A DNA stretch of 10,878 bases from Peptoniphilaceae bacterium (GTDB taxonomy: Bacteria; Bacillota; Clostridia; Tissierellales; Peptoniphilaceae), in NCBI GenBank assembly GCA_029983595.1, contig JASBZD010000036.1, positions 1 through 10,878 on the forward strand, given 5' to 3'. Below, piece after piece: positions 1-6,812 of this stretch. How positions within the stretch are numbered: position 1 is the stretch's first letter; every line of letters starts with the position of its first letter. The translations under genes and the position numbers were made by a program. The notes under the pieces were generated by a model. The model was not told the origin of the DNA. It was given only the letters and a program-made list of their open reading frames with translations, and did not search any database.

Positions 1-152
1 CCTCCTATAGTAGGGATTGGTTTTTTATGCATTCTACGGTTATCTTTAGGGATATCTACAGCCCCAATTCTTATTGCAAGCCACTTAGCAACGGGAGTTA
101 ATAAAAATGCAACTGCCGTCGTAAAAAGCAGCACTTTAATATATTCTGCCAT
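1..152 (-). CDS. tagO: Undecaprenyl-phosphate GlcNAc-1-phosphate transferase, TagO/WecA family (partial, N-terminal 50 residues)
   Basis: The gene starts with ATG at 152-150 and runs off the left edge, so only its first 50 residues are visible. They begin MAEYIKVLLFTTAVAFLLTP, a first membrane helix. A short basic loop follows (AKWLAIRIGAVDIPKDNRRMH) and then KKPIPTIGG. The D.P...RR.H..PIP..GG pattern right after helix 1 is the hallmark of the polyprenyl-phosphate N-acetylhexosamine-1-phosphate transferase family (MraY/WecA/TagO). RRMHKKPIPT fits TagO/WecA better than MraY. These enzymes transfer GlcNAc-1-phosphate from UDP-GlcNAc to undecaprenyl phosphate at the inner leaflet, initiating teichoic acid or capsule-type polymers. 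The ATG overlaps the last base of the upp stop codon (TAATG), so translation is probably coupled to upp. The family call is secure. The exact polymer cannot be judged from this fragment. Confidence 0.88.
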   Translation of the reverse strand, partial: MAEYIKVLLFTTAVAFLLTPVAKWLAIRIGAVDIPKDNRRMHKKPIPTIG

Positions 153-784
153 TATTTTGTTCCGAAAAGTCTATCTCCTGCATCTCCAAGTCCTGGAATT
201 ATATAAGCATGTTCATTTAAGTGACTATCTAATGCCGCTACAAAAATATTTACATCAGGATGAGCCTTAGTTACTTCTTCTATCCCTTCAGGAGCTGCAA
301 TTAGATTAACGCTTTTAATATTTTTACATCCTGCATCTTTTAAAATTTGAATTGACGCATTTAAACTTACTCCAGTAGCTAGCATTGGATCTAATAAATA
401 TAAAGTACGCTCTGAAACGTCTTGAGGTAATTTATTATAATATTGTACTGCTTCAAGAGTCTCTGGATCACGATAAAGCCCAATATGTCCTACTTTAGCA
501 TTTGGTACAATACTTAAAAATCCATCTACCATACCAAGTCCTGCTCTAAGAATTGGAACGATACAAAGTTTTTTACCTGAAATCTTTTTGCCTACCATTT
601 CAGTACCAGTTCCAGTAACTATTTTTTCATCTTCTAGCTCTAGATCTCTAGTTACTTCGTAAGCCATTAGCATAGCTATTTCAGATGCTAGTTCTCTAAA
701 CTCTTTTACAGTTGTATTTTCATCTCTTAGCATAGTAATTTTGTGCTGAATTAATGGATGGTCGAATACTGTTACGTTTGACAT
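152..784 (-). CDS. upp: Uracil phosphoribosyltransferase
   Basis: This 210-residue protein has the usual length for Upp, the cytosolic enzyme that salvages uracil with PRPP to give UMP. Visible family marks are VPILRAGLGM at 76-85 and the PRPP-binding loop region LDPMLATGVS at 131-140. LIAAPEGIEE lies at 161-170, and the uracil-binding C-terminus YIIPGLGDAGDRLFGTK at 194-210 is essentially canonical. One oddity is the PRPP loop, which reads ATGVS where the bacterial Upp proteins I know have ATGGS; residue 139 is Val instead of Gly. The start is supported by an AAGGAGTG Shine-Dalgarno sequence six bases upstream, which overlaps the stop codon of the upstream sua5 gene 11 bases away. The downstream tagO gene overlaps by one base. 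The gene is therefore the middle member of a tightly packed sua5-upp-tagO operon. Confidence 0.96.
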   Translation of the reverse strand: MSNVTVFDHPLIQHKITMLRDENTTVKEFRELASEIAMLMAYEVTRDLELEDEKIVTGTGTEMVGKKISGKKLCIVPILRAGLGMVDGFLSIVPNAKVGHIGLYRDPETLEAVQYYNKLPQDVSERTLYLLDPMLATGVSLNASIQILKDAGCKNIKSVNLIAAPEGIEEVTKAHPDVNIFVAALDSHLNEHAYIIPGLGDAGDRLFGTK

Positions 785-795
785 TTTTTCACTCC

Positions 796-1833
796 TTAAA
801 TAAATTTATTTCCTGTAGATTTTTTTAGTCTATTCATTATAGCAAGTCCTAGACCAGTTTCATCTACTGCCTCGCAGATTATTACATCAACTTTTCTATC
901 ATCTAAATCTCTAAGTCCTCTAAAAATCAGACTTCCATAAGTTTCTAAATCTTCTATTGACCCTAAGTTATATTTTTCTATACTATTTTCTACATCTTTT
1001 AAAAACTCTTCTGAAGCTAAAATACCAATTTTTATATCTTTATTTTCTTTAATAAACTCTTTTATCTTTTCTAACTTTTCACTATTAGAGCCTGAAACTA
1101 GATAAGCACTAGCCTCGGGGGCATAATGAGTATATTTTTGTCCCGGAGCTCTAGGAGTTTCAGATTTCCCTAGAATATGAGAGTCAATCTCCACATCGCC
1201 TAAAAAATCCTTAAGCTCTTCATAAGTTATCGCACCAGGTCTTAAAATAGCATATGGCTTTTGGGTTAAATCTACTACTGTCGACTCTAGCCCAAATCTA
1301 GTATTACCTCCATCTATAATAAGAGGGATTTTTCCATCTAAATCTTTCATACAAGTAGCTGCATCTGTTGGACTTGGTTTACCAGATAGATTAGCTGATG
1401 GTGCAGCTACTGGTCTATCTAGATTCTTTATAAGATCTAGTGCAAATTTATTATCAGGCATGCGTATCGCCACAGTATCTAGTCCTGCAGTTATCTCATC
1501 TGGCACAATTTTAGATTTTTTTAAAATTATAGTAAGTGGTCCCGGCCAGTATTTTTCAGCGATCTTAATTATATCGTTTAAAGGCTGAATCGTAAGTTTT
1601 TTAAGCATTTCTAAGTCTGAAATATGTAAAATCAGTGGGTTATCAGATTTTCTGCCTTTAGTCTTAAATATTTTTAAAATCGCATCTGGATTTAGCCCAT
1701 CAGCCCCTAAACCATAAACAGTCTCAGTAGGAAAAGCTACAAGTTCTCCACTTTTTAGAACTTCTACAGCTTCAAAAAGGGCATTATTATAATTGTCAAA
1801 ATTTATTAGTTTTGTTTCTATTATTTTTTCCAT
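796..1833 (-). CDS. ywlC: L-threonylcarbamoyladenylate synthase (Sua5/YwlC type, two-domain)
   Basis: The 345-residue protein makes threonylcarbamoyl-AMP from threonine, bicarbonate and ATP, the first step of t6A37 modification of ANN-decoding tRNAs. The N-terminal YrdC domain (about 10-210) shows FPTETVYGLGADG at 34-46, KGRKSDNPLILHI at 59-71, APSANLSG at 144-151 and GLESTVVD at 181-188. The interdomain linker APGQKYTHYAP at 229-239 and a C-terminal Sua5 domain (about 240-345) ending ETGLGLAIMNRLKKST show that this is the long Sua5 form, not the short TsaC. The ATG at 1833 is preceded by only a G4 run nine bases upstream as a Shine-Dalgarno. It sits about 17 bases downstream of the start expected from the extended -10 promoter. 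It is the first gene of the unit and its stop overlaps the upp ribosome binding site. Confidence 0.95.
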   Translation of the reverse strand: MEKIIETKLINFDNYNNALFEAVEVLKSGELVAFPTETVYGLGADGLNPDAILKIFKTKGRKSDNPLILHISDLEMLKKLTIQPLNDIIKIAEKYWPGPLTIILKKSKIVPDEITAGLDTVAIRMPDNKFALDLIKNLDRPVAAPSANLSGKPSPTDAATCMKDLDGKIPLIIDGGNTRFGLESTVVDLTQKPYAILRPGAITYEELKDFLGDVEIDSHILGKSETPRAPGQKYTHYAPEASAYLVSGSNSEKLEKIKEFIKENKDIKIGILASEEFLKDVENSIEKYNLGSIEDLETYGSLIFRGLRDLDDRKVDVIICEAVDETGLGLAIMNRLKKSTGNKFI

Positions 1834-1856
1834 TTATTTTAACCCCGATTTTACTT

Positions 1857-1865
1857 ATTATACCA
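1857..1865 (-). promoter_or_regulatory. Extended -10 promoter for sua5-upp-tagO
   Basis: The minus strand reads TGGTATAAT, a perfect -10 hexamer with the TGn extension. No convincing -35 is present at 17 bases (only a T-run), which is tolerated for extended -10 promoters. It lies between the terminator of the CBS transporter gene and the sua5 start. Initiation near 1850 would give a leader of about 17 bases. The exact start site is inferred. Confidence 0.6.
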
Positions 1866-1885
1866 TATCGAATAACAATAAAAAA

Positions 1886-1911
1886 CAAAAAAGAGAAGGT
1901 CTCCCTCCTCT
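1886..1911 (-). terminator. Rho-independent terminator of the CNNM/CBS transporter gene
   Basis: On the minus strand AGAGGAGG (1911-1904) pairs with CCTTCTCT (1899-1892): eight pairs including one G-T wobble, closed by a GAGA tetraloop, then five T, a G and more T. The stem begins inside the stop codon at 1912-1910, so it terminates that gene directly and insulates it from sua5. Confidence 0.85.
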
Positions 1912-3259
1912 AATCTTCCTCAGATTCTTCTTCATCTTCTGGCTCTGGTAATATAGTTAACATTACTCTAGTTACACGATTATCCTCAACTTTTAAAATT
2001 GAAATCATATAATTTTCATCATAAGTAATAAAAGTTTTATCAGTTATCTCCTCTGGGAAAAACCCTAGAAGTTCAATAGCATAACCACCAATAGTCTCGT
2101 TATTTTCACTGTCTAACTTTGTGCCAAGCTCATTATTTATAGCTTTAAGCTCGACATTACCATCTATAAGATAAGTATCGTCAGAAATCTTCTCAAATAC
2201 TTCTACATTATTGTCGTATTCGTCTTCGATTTCTCCTACGATTTCCTCCACTATATCCTCAATAGTTACCATACCAGAAACCCCACCATATTCGTCTACT
2301 AAAATCGCCATGTAATTTCTAGATGCTTTTAGATCATATAATAATCTATCGATTTTTTTAGATTCTGGAATAAAAAATGGCTCTTTTAAAAGTGGTCTAA
2401 TATCTAAAATATCGTTGTTATTTTCGTGAAGAGCTCTAAATAAATCCTTTATATATAATAGGCCAATAATATCATCACGATTTTCCTCATATACTGGGAT
2501 ACGAGAATGTCCAGCTGCTAATATTTCATCTATAGTATCTCTAGAAAATTCATCTACTGATATCATAAATAAATCTGTACGAGGAGTCATTATCTCGTAT
2601 GCGCAAGAGTCATCAAATTCAAAAATATTTATCATCATATCTTTTCCAGATTTATTAATAACTCCCTGCTCTTGACCTACAGAAATATAGCTTTTAAGCT
2701 CCTCCTCTGAAATTTTTTCTTCTATATCCTCTGAATAAAGGCCGATTAATTTTAAAACAGCAGTCGTAGATAAAGATAAAAATTTTGCAAAAGCTCCAAA
2801 TATTTTTGATGTAAAATTTAAAAATCCCGAAAGTTTTAAAGCTACAGCTTCAGAGTTTTGAAGCGCAATACGCTTAGGAACTAGCTCGCCAAAAACCAGG
2901 GAAATATATGAAATAATAATAGTCGTAACAATAACAGCTATAGTCTGTCCTTGTGGTATCCCACTAGCTTTTAATAAGTTACCAAAACTAGTAGCAATCG
3001 TACTCGATGCTGCCGCAGAAGATAAAAATCCAGCAAAAGTTATACCAACTTGAATAGTTGATAAAAATTGTGTCTGATCTTTTTGTAAATTTTGTAAAAT
3101 TTTTGCCCTTTTATTTCCATCTTCTATAAGAGTTTTAATTCTAGCATCACTTACTGAAACTACAGCCATCTCCGCAGCTGAAAATATTGCGTTTAATAAA
3201 GTAAGAACTATTATTAATAATATGGGTATCAAGGGGCTACCCGAGTCACTACTTGTCAA
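1910..3259 (-). CDS. CNNM/CorC-type membrane protein with CBS domain pair (hemolysin C-like)
   Basis: I place the start at a TTG (3259-3257), giving 449 residues. It follows a GGAGG sequence by six bases and a promoter by about 20. Numbered from there, the protein has a DUF21/CNNM membrane domain with a helix at about 9-28, further hydrophobic segments at about 68-93 and 106-125, and the conserved VFGELVPKRIAL at 122-133. A CBS pair follows, with EIMTPRTDLF at 222-231, HSRIPVYE at 251-258 and VDEYGGVSGMVTIEDIVEEIVGEI at 321-344 (key residues DEYGG and TIEDI). A CorC_HlyC domain occupies about 355-435, with a very acidic tail. Family members are linked to magnesium and cobalt efflux or homeostasis in the cytoplasmic membrane; the hemolysin label is historical. 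It has its own promoter and terminator. The family is secure but the transported ion is not determinable. Confidence 0.92.
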   Translation of the reverse strand: MTSSDSGSPLIPILLIIVLTLLNAIFSAAEMAVVSVSDARIKTLIEDGNKRAKILQNLQKDQTQFLSTIQVGITFAGFLSSAAASSTIATSFGNLLKASGIPQGQTIAVIVTTIIISYISLVFGELVPKRIALQNSEAVALKLSGFLNFTSKIFGAFAKFLSLSTTAVLKLIGLYSEDIEEKISEEELKSYISVGQEQGVINKSGKDMMINIFEFDDSCAYEIMTPRTDLFMISVDEFSRDTIDEILAAGHSRIPVYEENRDDIIGLLYIKDLFRALHENNNDILDIRPLLKEPFFIPESKKIDRLLYDLKASRNYMAILVDEYGGVSGMVTIEDIVEEIVGEIEDEYDNNVEVFEKISDDTYLIDGNVELKAINNELGTKLDSENNETIGGYAIELLGFFPEEITDKTFITYDENYMISILKVEDNRVTRVMLTILPEPEDEEESEED

Positions 3260-3265
3260 TACATA

Positions 3266-3270
3266 CCTCC
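3266..3270 (-). promoter_or_regulatory. Ribosome binding site deciding the TTG start of the CBS transporter gene
   Basis: GGAGG on the minus strand lies six bases before TTG (3259-3257). An ATG one base after the GGAGG is out of frame and too close, opening only a two-codon reading frame (ATG TAT TGA). The longer frame, open up to 3334, begins with a TTG inside the terminator hairpin of the preceding gene and upstream of the promoter, so it is not the true start. Confidence 0.75.
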
Positions 3271-3286
3271 AAATTAAATTAAGATA

Positions 3287-3315
3287 ATTGTATAATAAAA
3301 AGTTATAATATACAA
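3287..3315 (-). promoter_or_regulatory. Promoter of the CNNM/CBS transporter gene
   Basis: The minus strand shows TTGTAT (3315-3310), a 17-base spacer, and TACAAT (3292-3287), a 5/6 match to the -10 consensus. Initiation would fall near 3280, giving a leader of about 20 bases with the ribosome binding site. It directly follows the terminator of telA, so the gene is probably an independent unit. Confidence 0.6.
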
Positions 3316-3319
3316 TACT

Positions 3320-3349
3320 AAAAATTCCCAGCAAGCTATGCCAGGAATT
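3320..3349 (-). terminator. Terminator downstream of telA
   Basis: An 11-base-pair stem with two G-T wobbles is formed on the minus strand by 3349-3339 and 3333-3323 around the loop TAGCT. It ends in a run of five T, two of which are in the stem. It is the first clear terminator after the MBOAT gene and lies 18 bases past the telA stop. Confidence 0.75.
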
Positions 3350-3366
3350 ATGATAAATTTTACTAT

Positions 3367-4542
3367 TTATTCGTCATACTTTTTCATTAGAGTATCATAT
3401 AATTTATCCTCTAATTTTACCAATTCCGCCTCAGCTAATTGTCTTTTCTTTCTTCCTTCTTTTTGGATCTCGATTCCCTCTTCTATAGTATCTATAAGGT
3501 TTTGGTTTACTGTCTGAAGAGTCTCGATATCTATAATCCCACGTTCTGACTCTTGTAAAATTCCAGCATTATTTTCTTTTAATAACTCTGAGTTTCTCTT
3601 TAGTATTTTATTAGTCGTATAAGTAACGTTTCTTTGAAGTTCCATCGCCTGTTGTTGGGACTGAAGACCTAATGTAATAACAATTTGAGATTTCCAAAGT
3701 GGGATAGTATTTAGTATAGCAGTCTGAATTTTATCTACTAAAAGTCTATCGTTATTTTGGATAAGTCTTATCTGAGGAGCTGTCTGAATAGCCATCATTT
3801 GAGATAATTTAAGATCATGTACTTTTTTCTCAAACCTATTTAGAGTTTCCTCAAAGTCTTTTACTAGCTGAGCGTCCATCTGATTTTCTGATGCTGCTGC
3901 CTGCTCTCTAAGCTTAGGAATAGTCTCGTTTCTTGTCTCTTCTATTACCTCTTCCCCAGCGATAATATAGCTTTCTACTTCTTTAAAATATAATAGGTTT
4001 TTATCATAAAGTGATTCAAAAGTAACTATGTCTTTTACTAAAGAAGCTCTGGCATCTTCTAAAGAAGTCTGAATTTTAGTTACATTTTTTTCTACAGAAT
4101 CATATCTAGTCATTAAAGAGCTAGTTTTTTTGCTAGCGCTATTAAACATCTTTTGTAAAAAGTTTTGTTTTTCACCTACTTCGCCGATTTCAAGGCTTTC
4201 TACCTCGCCCATTAATTCAGTTAAAAGATTTCCGATTTCTCCAGAATCTTTAGTCCTTACATTAGATAAGATATTTTCTGAAAAATCAGCTAGCTCTTTT
4301 TGAGCACCAGTACCAAATTCCAAAGGTAAAGCCGCATCCATAAGATTTATAGAAGATTTTATATCATCTACTCTTTTTCTCATCTCTGGATCGATATTTT
4401 TTACCTCTTTATGAATATCTGATACTACAATATCCTCAATATCTTCATCCGTCTTTCCTTCAAGTTGCGGATCAACTTTTTCAGTAGAACTTTCCATTTT
4501 TTGTTTAGCTAGATCTTCTAGATTAATATTCTTATAATCCAT
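3367..4542 (-). CDS. telA: TelA/YaaN-family toxic anion resistance protein
   Basis: This 391-residue, almost wholly helical cytoplasmic protein has no membrane segment. The TelA signature is clear: SQMMAIQTAPQIRLIQNN (247-264) leading into DRLLVDKIQTAILNTIPLWK (265-284) and then SQIVITLGLQSQQQAMELQR (285-304). A long charged N-terminus (1-60) and coiled-coil-like stretches at about 145-245 and 345-390 surround it. The family was named for tellurite resistance on plasmids. Chromosomal copies are associated with envelope stress and antimicrobial tolerance, and the molecular activity is unknown. The ATG follows a G6 Shine-Dalgarno run four bases upstream, which abuts the xpaC stop nine bases away, so xpaC and telA are co-translated neighbours. 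The same pairing (xpaC-yaaN) occurs in Bacillus subtilis. The family call is firm; the role is inferred. Confidence 0.93.
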   Translation of the reverse strand: MDYKNINLEDLAKQKMESSTEKVDPQLEGKTDEDIEDIVVSDIHKEVKNIDPEMRKRVDDIKSSINLMDAALPLEFGTGAQKELADFSENILSNVRTKDSGEIGNLLTELMGEVESLEIGEVGEKQNFLQKMFNSASKKTSSLMTRYDSVEKNVTKIQTSLEDARASLVKDIVTFESLYDKNLLYFKEVESYIIAGEEVIEETRNETIPKLREQAAASENQMDAQLVKDFEETLNRFEKKVHDLKLSQMMAIQTAPQIRLIQNNDRLLVDKIQTAILNTIPLWKSQIVITLGLQSQQQAMELQRNVTYTTNKILKRNSELLKENNAGILQESERGIIDIETLQTVNQNLIDTIEEGIEIQKEGRKKRQLAEAELVKLEDKLYDTLMKKYDE

Positions 4543-4551
4543 AATGCCCCC

Positions 4552-5517
4552 CTATTTAGTATAATTATCCCATTTCATTGATTCTTCTAAAACCTTTATA
4601 TCCGCTTCAAAGTCCACTAAATCATTTTCTACAAGTTTATAAAACTCCTTATCAAAAGCAGTTTCTAGCATAATTAAAGCTTTTTTAGTCTCTTCTTTTA
4701 TATGTTCTCTATTCTGTCTTAAACTTTTTGTCTCAAAATCTACATAGTTTTTTGAAATTTTTGAGGCAGTGTCAAGATAATAATTTAGAAAACGTCTAGA
4801 AATAGTTATTTTTTGTGGATAATTTTTTAAATATTCAGTAATCTCTATTCCACGCTCGTAGACATTTCCCATAAGTACTTTAATTTCTTCATCGCGCGTT
4901 CTTCTCATATTATTGTAAATTGTGTCTAATCTATAATTTACTTTATCTATAATTTCTAAAAATAAATCCTCTTCAGAACGAGGAAGCTCTATATTTTCGC
5001 CATCTCTTCTAGCGTTAAGTGGAACCTCAGAATTATTATTTGATTTTAAAATCCTAGGTAGTATCGCTTTTGTACCATGATATGCCGCTATTGCCGCAAA
5101 AATCCCTATCCAATCAAAGTTTGTTGCACCTAAAAGCGTAGAAAATAATAGTAGAAAAAACATAGCTACTATAAAAGAAATAGATTTTATCTTAGATTTT
5201 TCTTTTTTCTTTTTTCTTTCTATCTCACGCTTAGCCTTAGCTAGCGAAGCCTGTTTTTTTCTAATTTCTATCTCACGTTTTTGGATTTCAGATCTAGTGG
5301 CATTATTTTTAGATCTATTCTCTGCAAGTTCAGATAACGCATCAGCCGACATAGACGTAATACTCGCTAGTCCTGATAATACAGATGAGCCAATTTTTTC
5401 TAGATTTTCCATATTATTAGAACTAGTACTTCTAGAAGAAGTAGGTCTTTGAGTGCTTGACTTATTACCCTTTTGTTTTTCTTCTTCTAATAAATTTAAA
5501 AGTTCTTCTTCATTCAT
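4552..5517 (-). CDS. xpaC: XpaC-family membrane protein (5-bromo-4-chloroindolyl phosphate hydrolysis family)
   Basis: I choose the ATG at 5517 (321 residues): GAGGGTG lies six bases upstream. A GTG at 5526 is part of that ribosome binding site. The protein has a Ser/Thr/Asn-rich, probably disordered N-terminus (about 17-37) and a basic helical stretch with many KK and RK pairs (about 75-110). Two membrane helices follow (about 114-130 and 134-150). A cytosolic helical domain (about 185-315) includes NYVDFETKSLRQNREHIKEE and LVDFEADIKVLEESM, typical of the XpaC family. The enzymatic family name is historical; hydrolase activity is not evident from the sequence. The gene directly precedes telA and the two proteins probably act together at the membrane. 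Sixty bases separate it from the upstream DHHW gene with no hairpin. A weak TATAAA-like -10 in that gap could add internal transcription. Confidence 0.85.
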   Translation of the reverse strand: MNEEELLNLLEEEKQKGNKSSTQRPTSSRSTSSNNMENLEKIGSSVLSGLASITSMSADALSELAENRSKNNATRSEIQKREIEIRKKQASLAKAKREIERKKKKEKSKIKSISFIVAMFFLLLFSTLLGATNFDWIGIFAAIAAYHGTKAILPRILKSNNNSEVPLNARRDGENIELPRSEEDLFLEIIDKVNYRLDTIYNNMRRTRDEEIKVLMGNVYERGIEITEYLKNYPQKITISRRFLNYYLDTASKISKNYVDFETKSLRQNREHIKEETKKALIMLETAFDKEFYKLVENDLVDFEADIKVLEESMKWDNYTK

Positions 5518-5523
5518 AAACTT

Positions 5524-5530
5524 CACCCTC
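5524..5530 (-). promoter_or_regulatory. Ribosome binding site deciding the xpaC start
   Basis: GAGGGTG on the minus strand lies six bases before ATG 5517-5515. The GTG at 5526-5524 lies within this element and has no separate Shine-Dalgarno, so the shorter start is preferred. Confidence 0.65.
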
Positions 5531-5577
5531 TAAATTCATTCCAATTATTTATACCCTTTTTAAAATTAATTATAATA

Positions 5578-6804
5578 CTAATTTTCAACAAATTTATTAA
5601 ATTTATCTGCATATTCTGTTGAAGAAATTGAATTTATATTAATCAAAATTAATAAATCACTAAAGTTTTTACTACTTAATAAACTATCTATTCCATCTTT
5701 ATAATATCTTGGATCTACCATAGTTATTTCGCTAAAGTATGGATATAACCATGGAATAAATATATTTGCAAAACTATCTTTTATCACTAATAATTTTTTA
5801 TCTGTTTTTGGATTTTTATTTTTTAATTTTACTAGTGGATGATCTCCTCCAAAAAATATACCATAATTATGCTCATAAGATCGATTTGGATCTATCATCT
5901 TATCTTTATATGAATCTAATTTATTTTCTTCATTATAATAAAATAAATCCATTTCCGGTTCTAGATAATTTATATTATTATATACTTCTATTATATCAGG
6001 ATTATTTATTACTTTTTTTACAGGATATTTTCTAGATTGATAACCTATAAATCCGCTATATTTTTCGCTACTATAATCATTAAAATCATCTATATCTATA
6101 TTAATAGATTTTAAGAAATCTTTTGCTCCAAAATACGATCCCCTCATCGTCCAGTGGTGATCAGTTCTAAAGTAAATATAATTATCTCGTTCATTATATA
6201 GAGTTTTAAATAGATTTATCTTATTTATATTTTTATCTATATTTTTATAAATATATTCTAAAGCCATATCCTGAGGATCGCTATATCTACTAAAATCATA
6301 ATCTTCTAGAGAAATAGAAATCGGTACAATCTCGACATGAGCCTTTATATCATATCTTTTTGATAAATTATTTATATTTTTTATAAAATTTTCTATATAA
6401 TCTTCATCAAAATTAAATGTACTAAAAATTTTATCATTATAGGATAGAATTTTTACATTTTCAGTTCTAGTTTGATATTTTTTATATTTATCATTATTAC
6501 TAATTTTAAAATCTTCTCTAGTATCTAAAGCTGATAAGTTTAGCTCTTTTCCGCGTAGATTATCTATTCCCATCTTAAACTCTAGAAAAATATCTCTATT
6601 TGGAATATGGTCAGATATAAAAGATTCTATCCCCTCAAAATATCTCCCACTAAATAATTCTTCACGGTTAAAGTCTGGAAATTTCGAAAGCGCACGATTT
6701 TCTAAAATCGACTCAGTTTCTTCACTAGAAAAAGCACGAAAAGATAGACTAGAAATATAAAAAATTAATATTAAAAATATTGCTGTTGGTGCTATTTTTT
6801 TCAT
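5578..6804 (-). CDS. DHHW family protein, AlgJ/AlgX-like partner of an MBOAT O-acyltransferase
   Basis: The 408-residue protein has an N-terminal signal anchor (about 4-24), so the rest should be extracytoplasmic. Family marks are ENRALSKFP at 35-43, SFISDHIPNRD at 61-71, the name-giving RTDHHWT at 213-219, FFGGDHPL at 317-324 and IKDSFANIF at 341-349. In AlgX-type SGNH-like acetyltransferases the catalytic Asp and His sit in a D-x-H-W motif with a distant Ser. By analogy D215, H217 and S344 are the likely triad here (inference). It lies eight bases downstream of the MBOAT gene, its AGGGG ribosome binding site overlapping that gene's stop, as expected for a two-part O-acylation machine: the MBOAT exports the acyl group and this protein places it on a polymer. 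By eye the gene is more AT-rich than its neighbours and its protein is rich in Asn, Ile, Lys, Asp and Tyr. The polymer substrate is unknown. Confidence 0.88.
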   Translation of the reverse strand: MKKIAPTAIFLILIFYISSLSFRAFSSEETESILENRALSKFPDFNREELFSGRYFEGIESFISDHIPNRDIFLEFKMGIDNLRGKELNLSALDTREDFKISNNDKYKKYQTRTENVKILSYNDKIFSTFNFDEDYIENFIKNINNLSKRYDIKAHVEIVPISISLEDYDFSRYSDPQDMALEYIYKNIDKNINKINLFKTLYNERDNYIYFRTDHHWTMRGSYFGAKDFLKSINIDIDDFNDYSSEKYSGFIGYQSRKYPVKKVINNPDIIEVYNNINYLEPEMDLFYYNEENKLDSYKDKMIDPNRSYEHNYGIFFGGDHPLVKLKNKNPKTDKKLLVIKDSFANIFIPWLYPYFSEITMVDPRYYKDGIDSLLSSKNFSDLLILININSISSTEYADKFNKFVEN

Positions 6805-6812
6805 AAAATCCC

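Noticed and set aside
3260..3334. N-terminal extension of the CBS transporter from a TTG at 3334
   Set aside because: It starts inside the telA terminator hairpin and covers the gene's own promoter; the TTG at 3259 has a proper GGAGG.
5527..5577. Terminator between the DHHW gene and xpaC
   Set aside because: No inverted repeat with a T-run was found in this gap; only A/T-rich sequence and a weak -10-like TATAAA.
5766..6035. Plus-strand open frame of 89 codons inside the DHHW gene
   Set aside because: It is antisense to a well-supported gene, has low-complexity Leu/Tyr/Ile/Phe composition expected from the complement of AT-rich coding sequence, and shows no recognisable domain.
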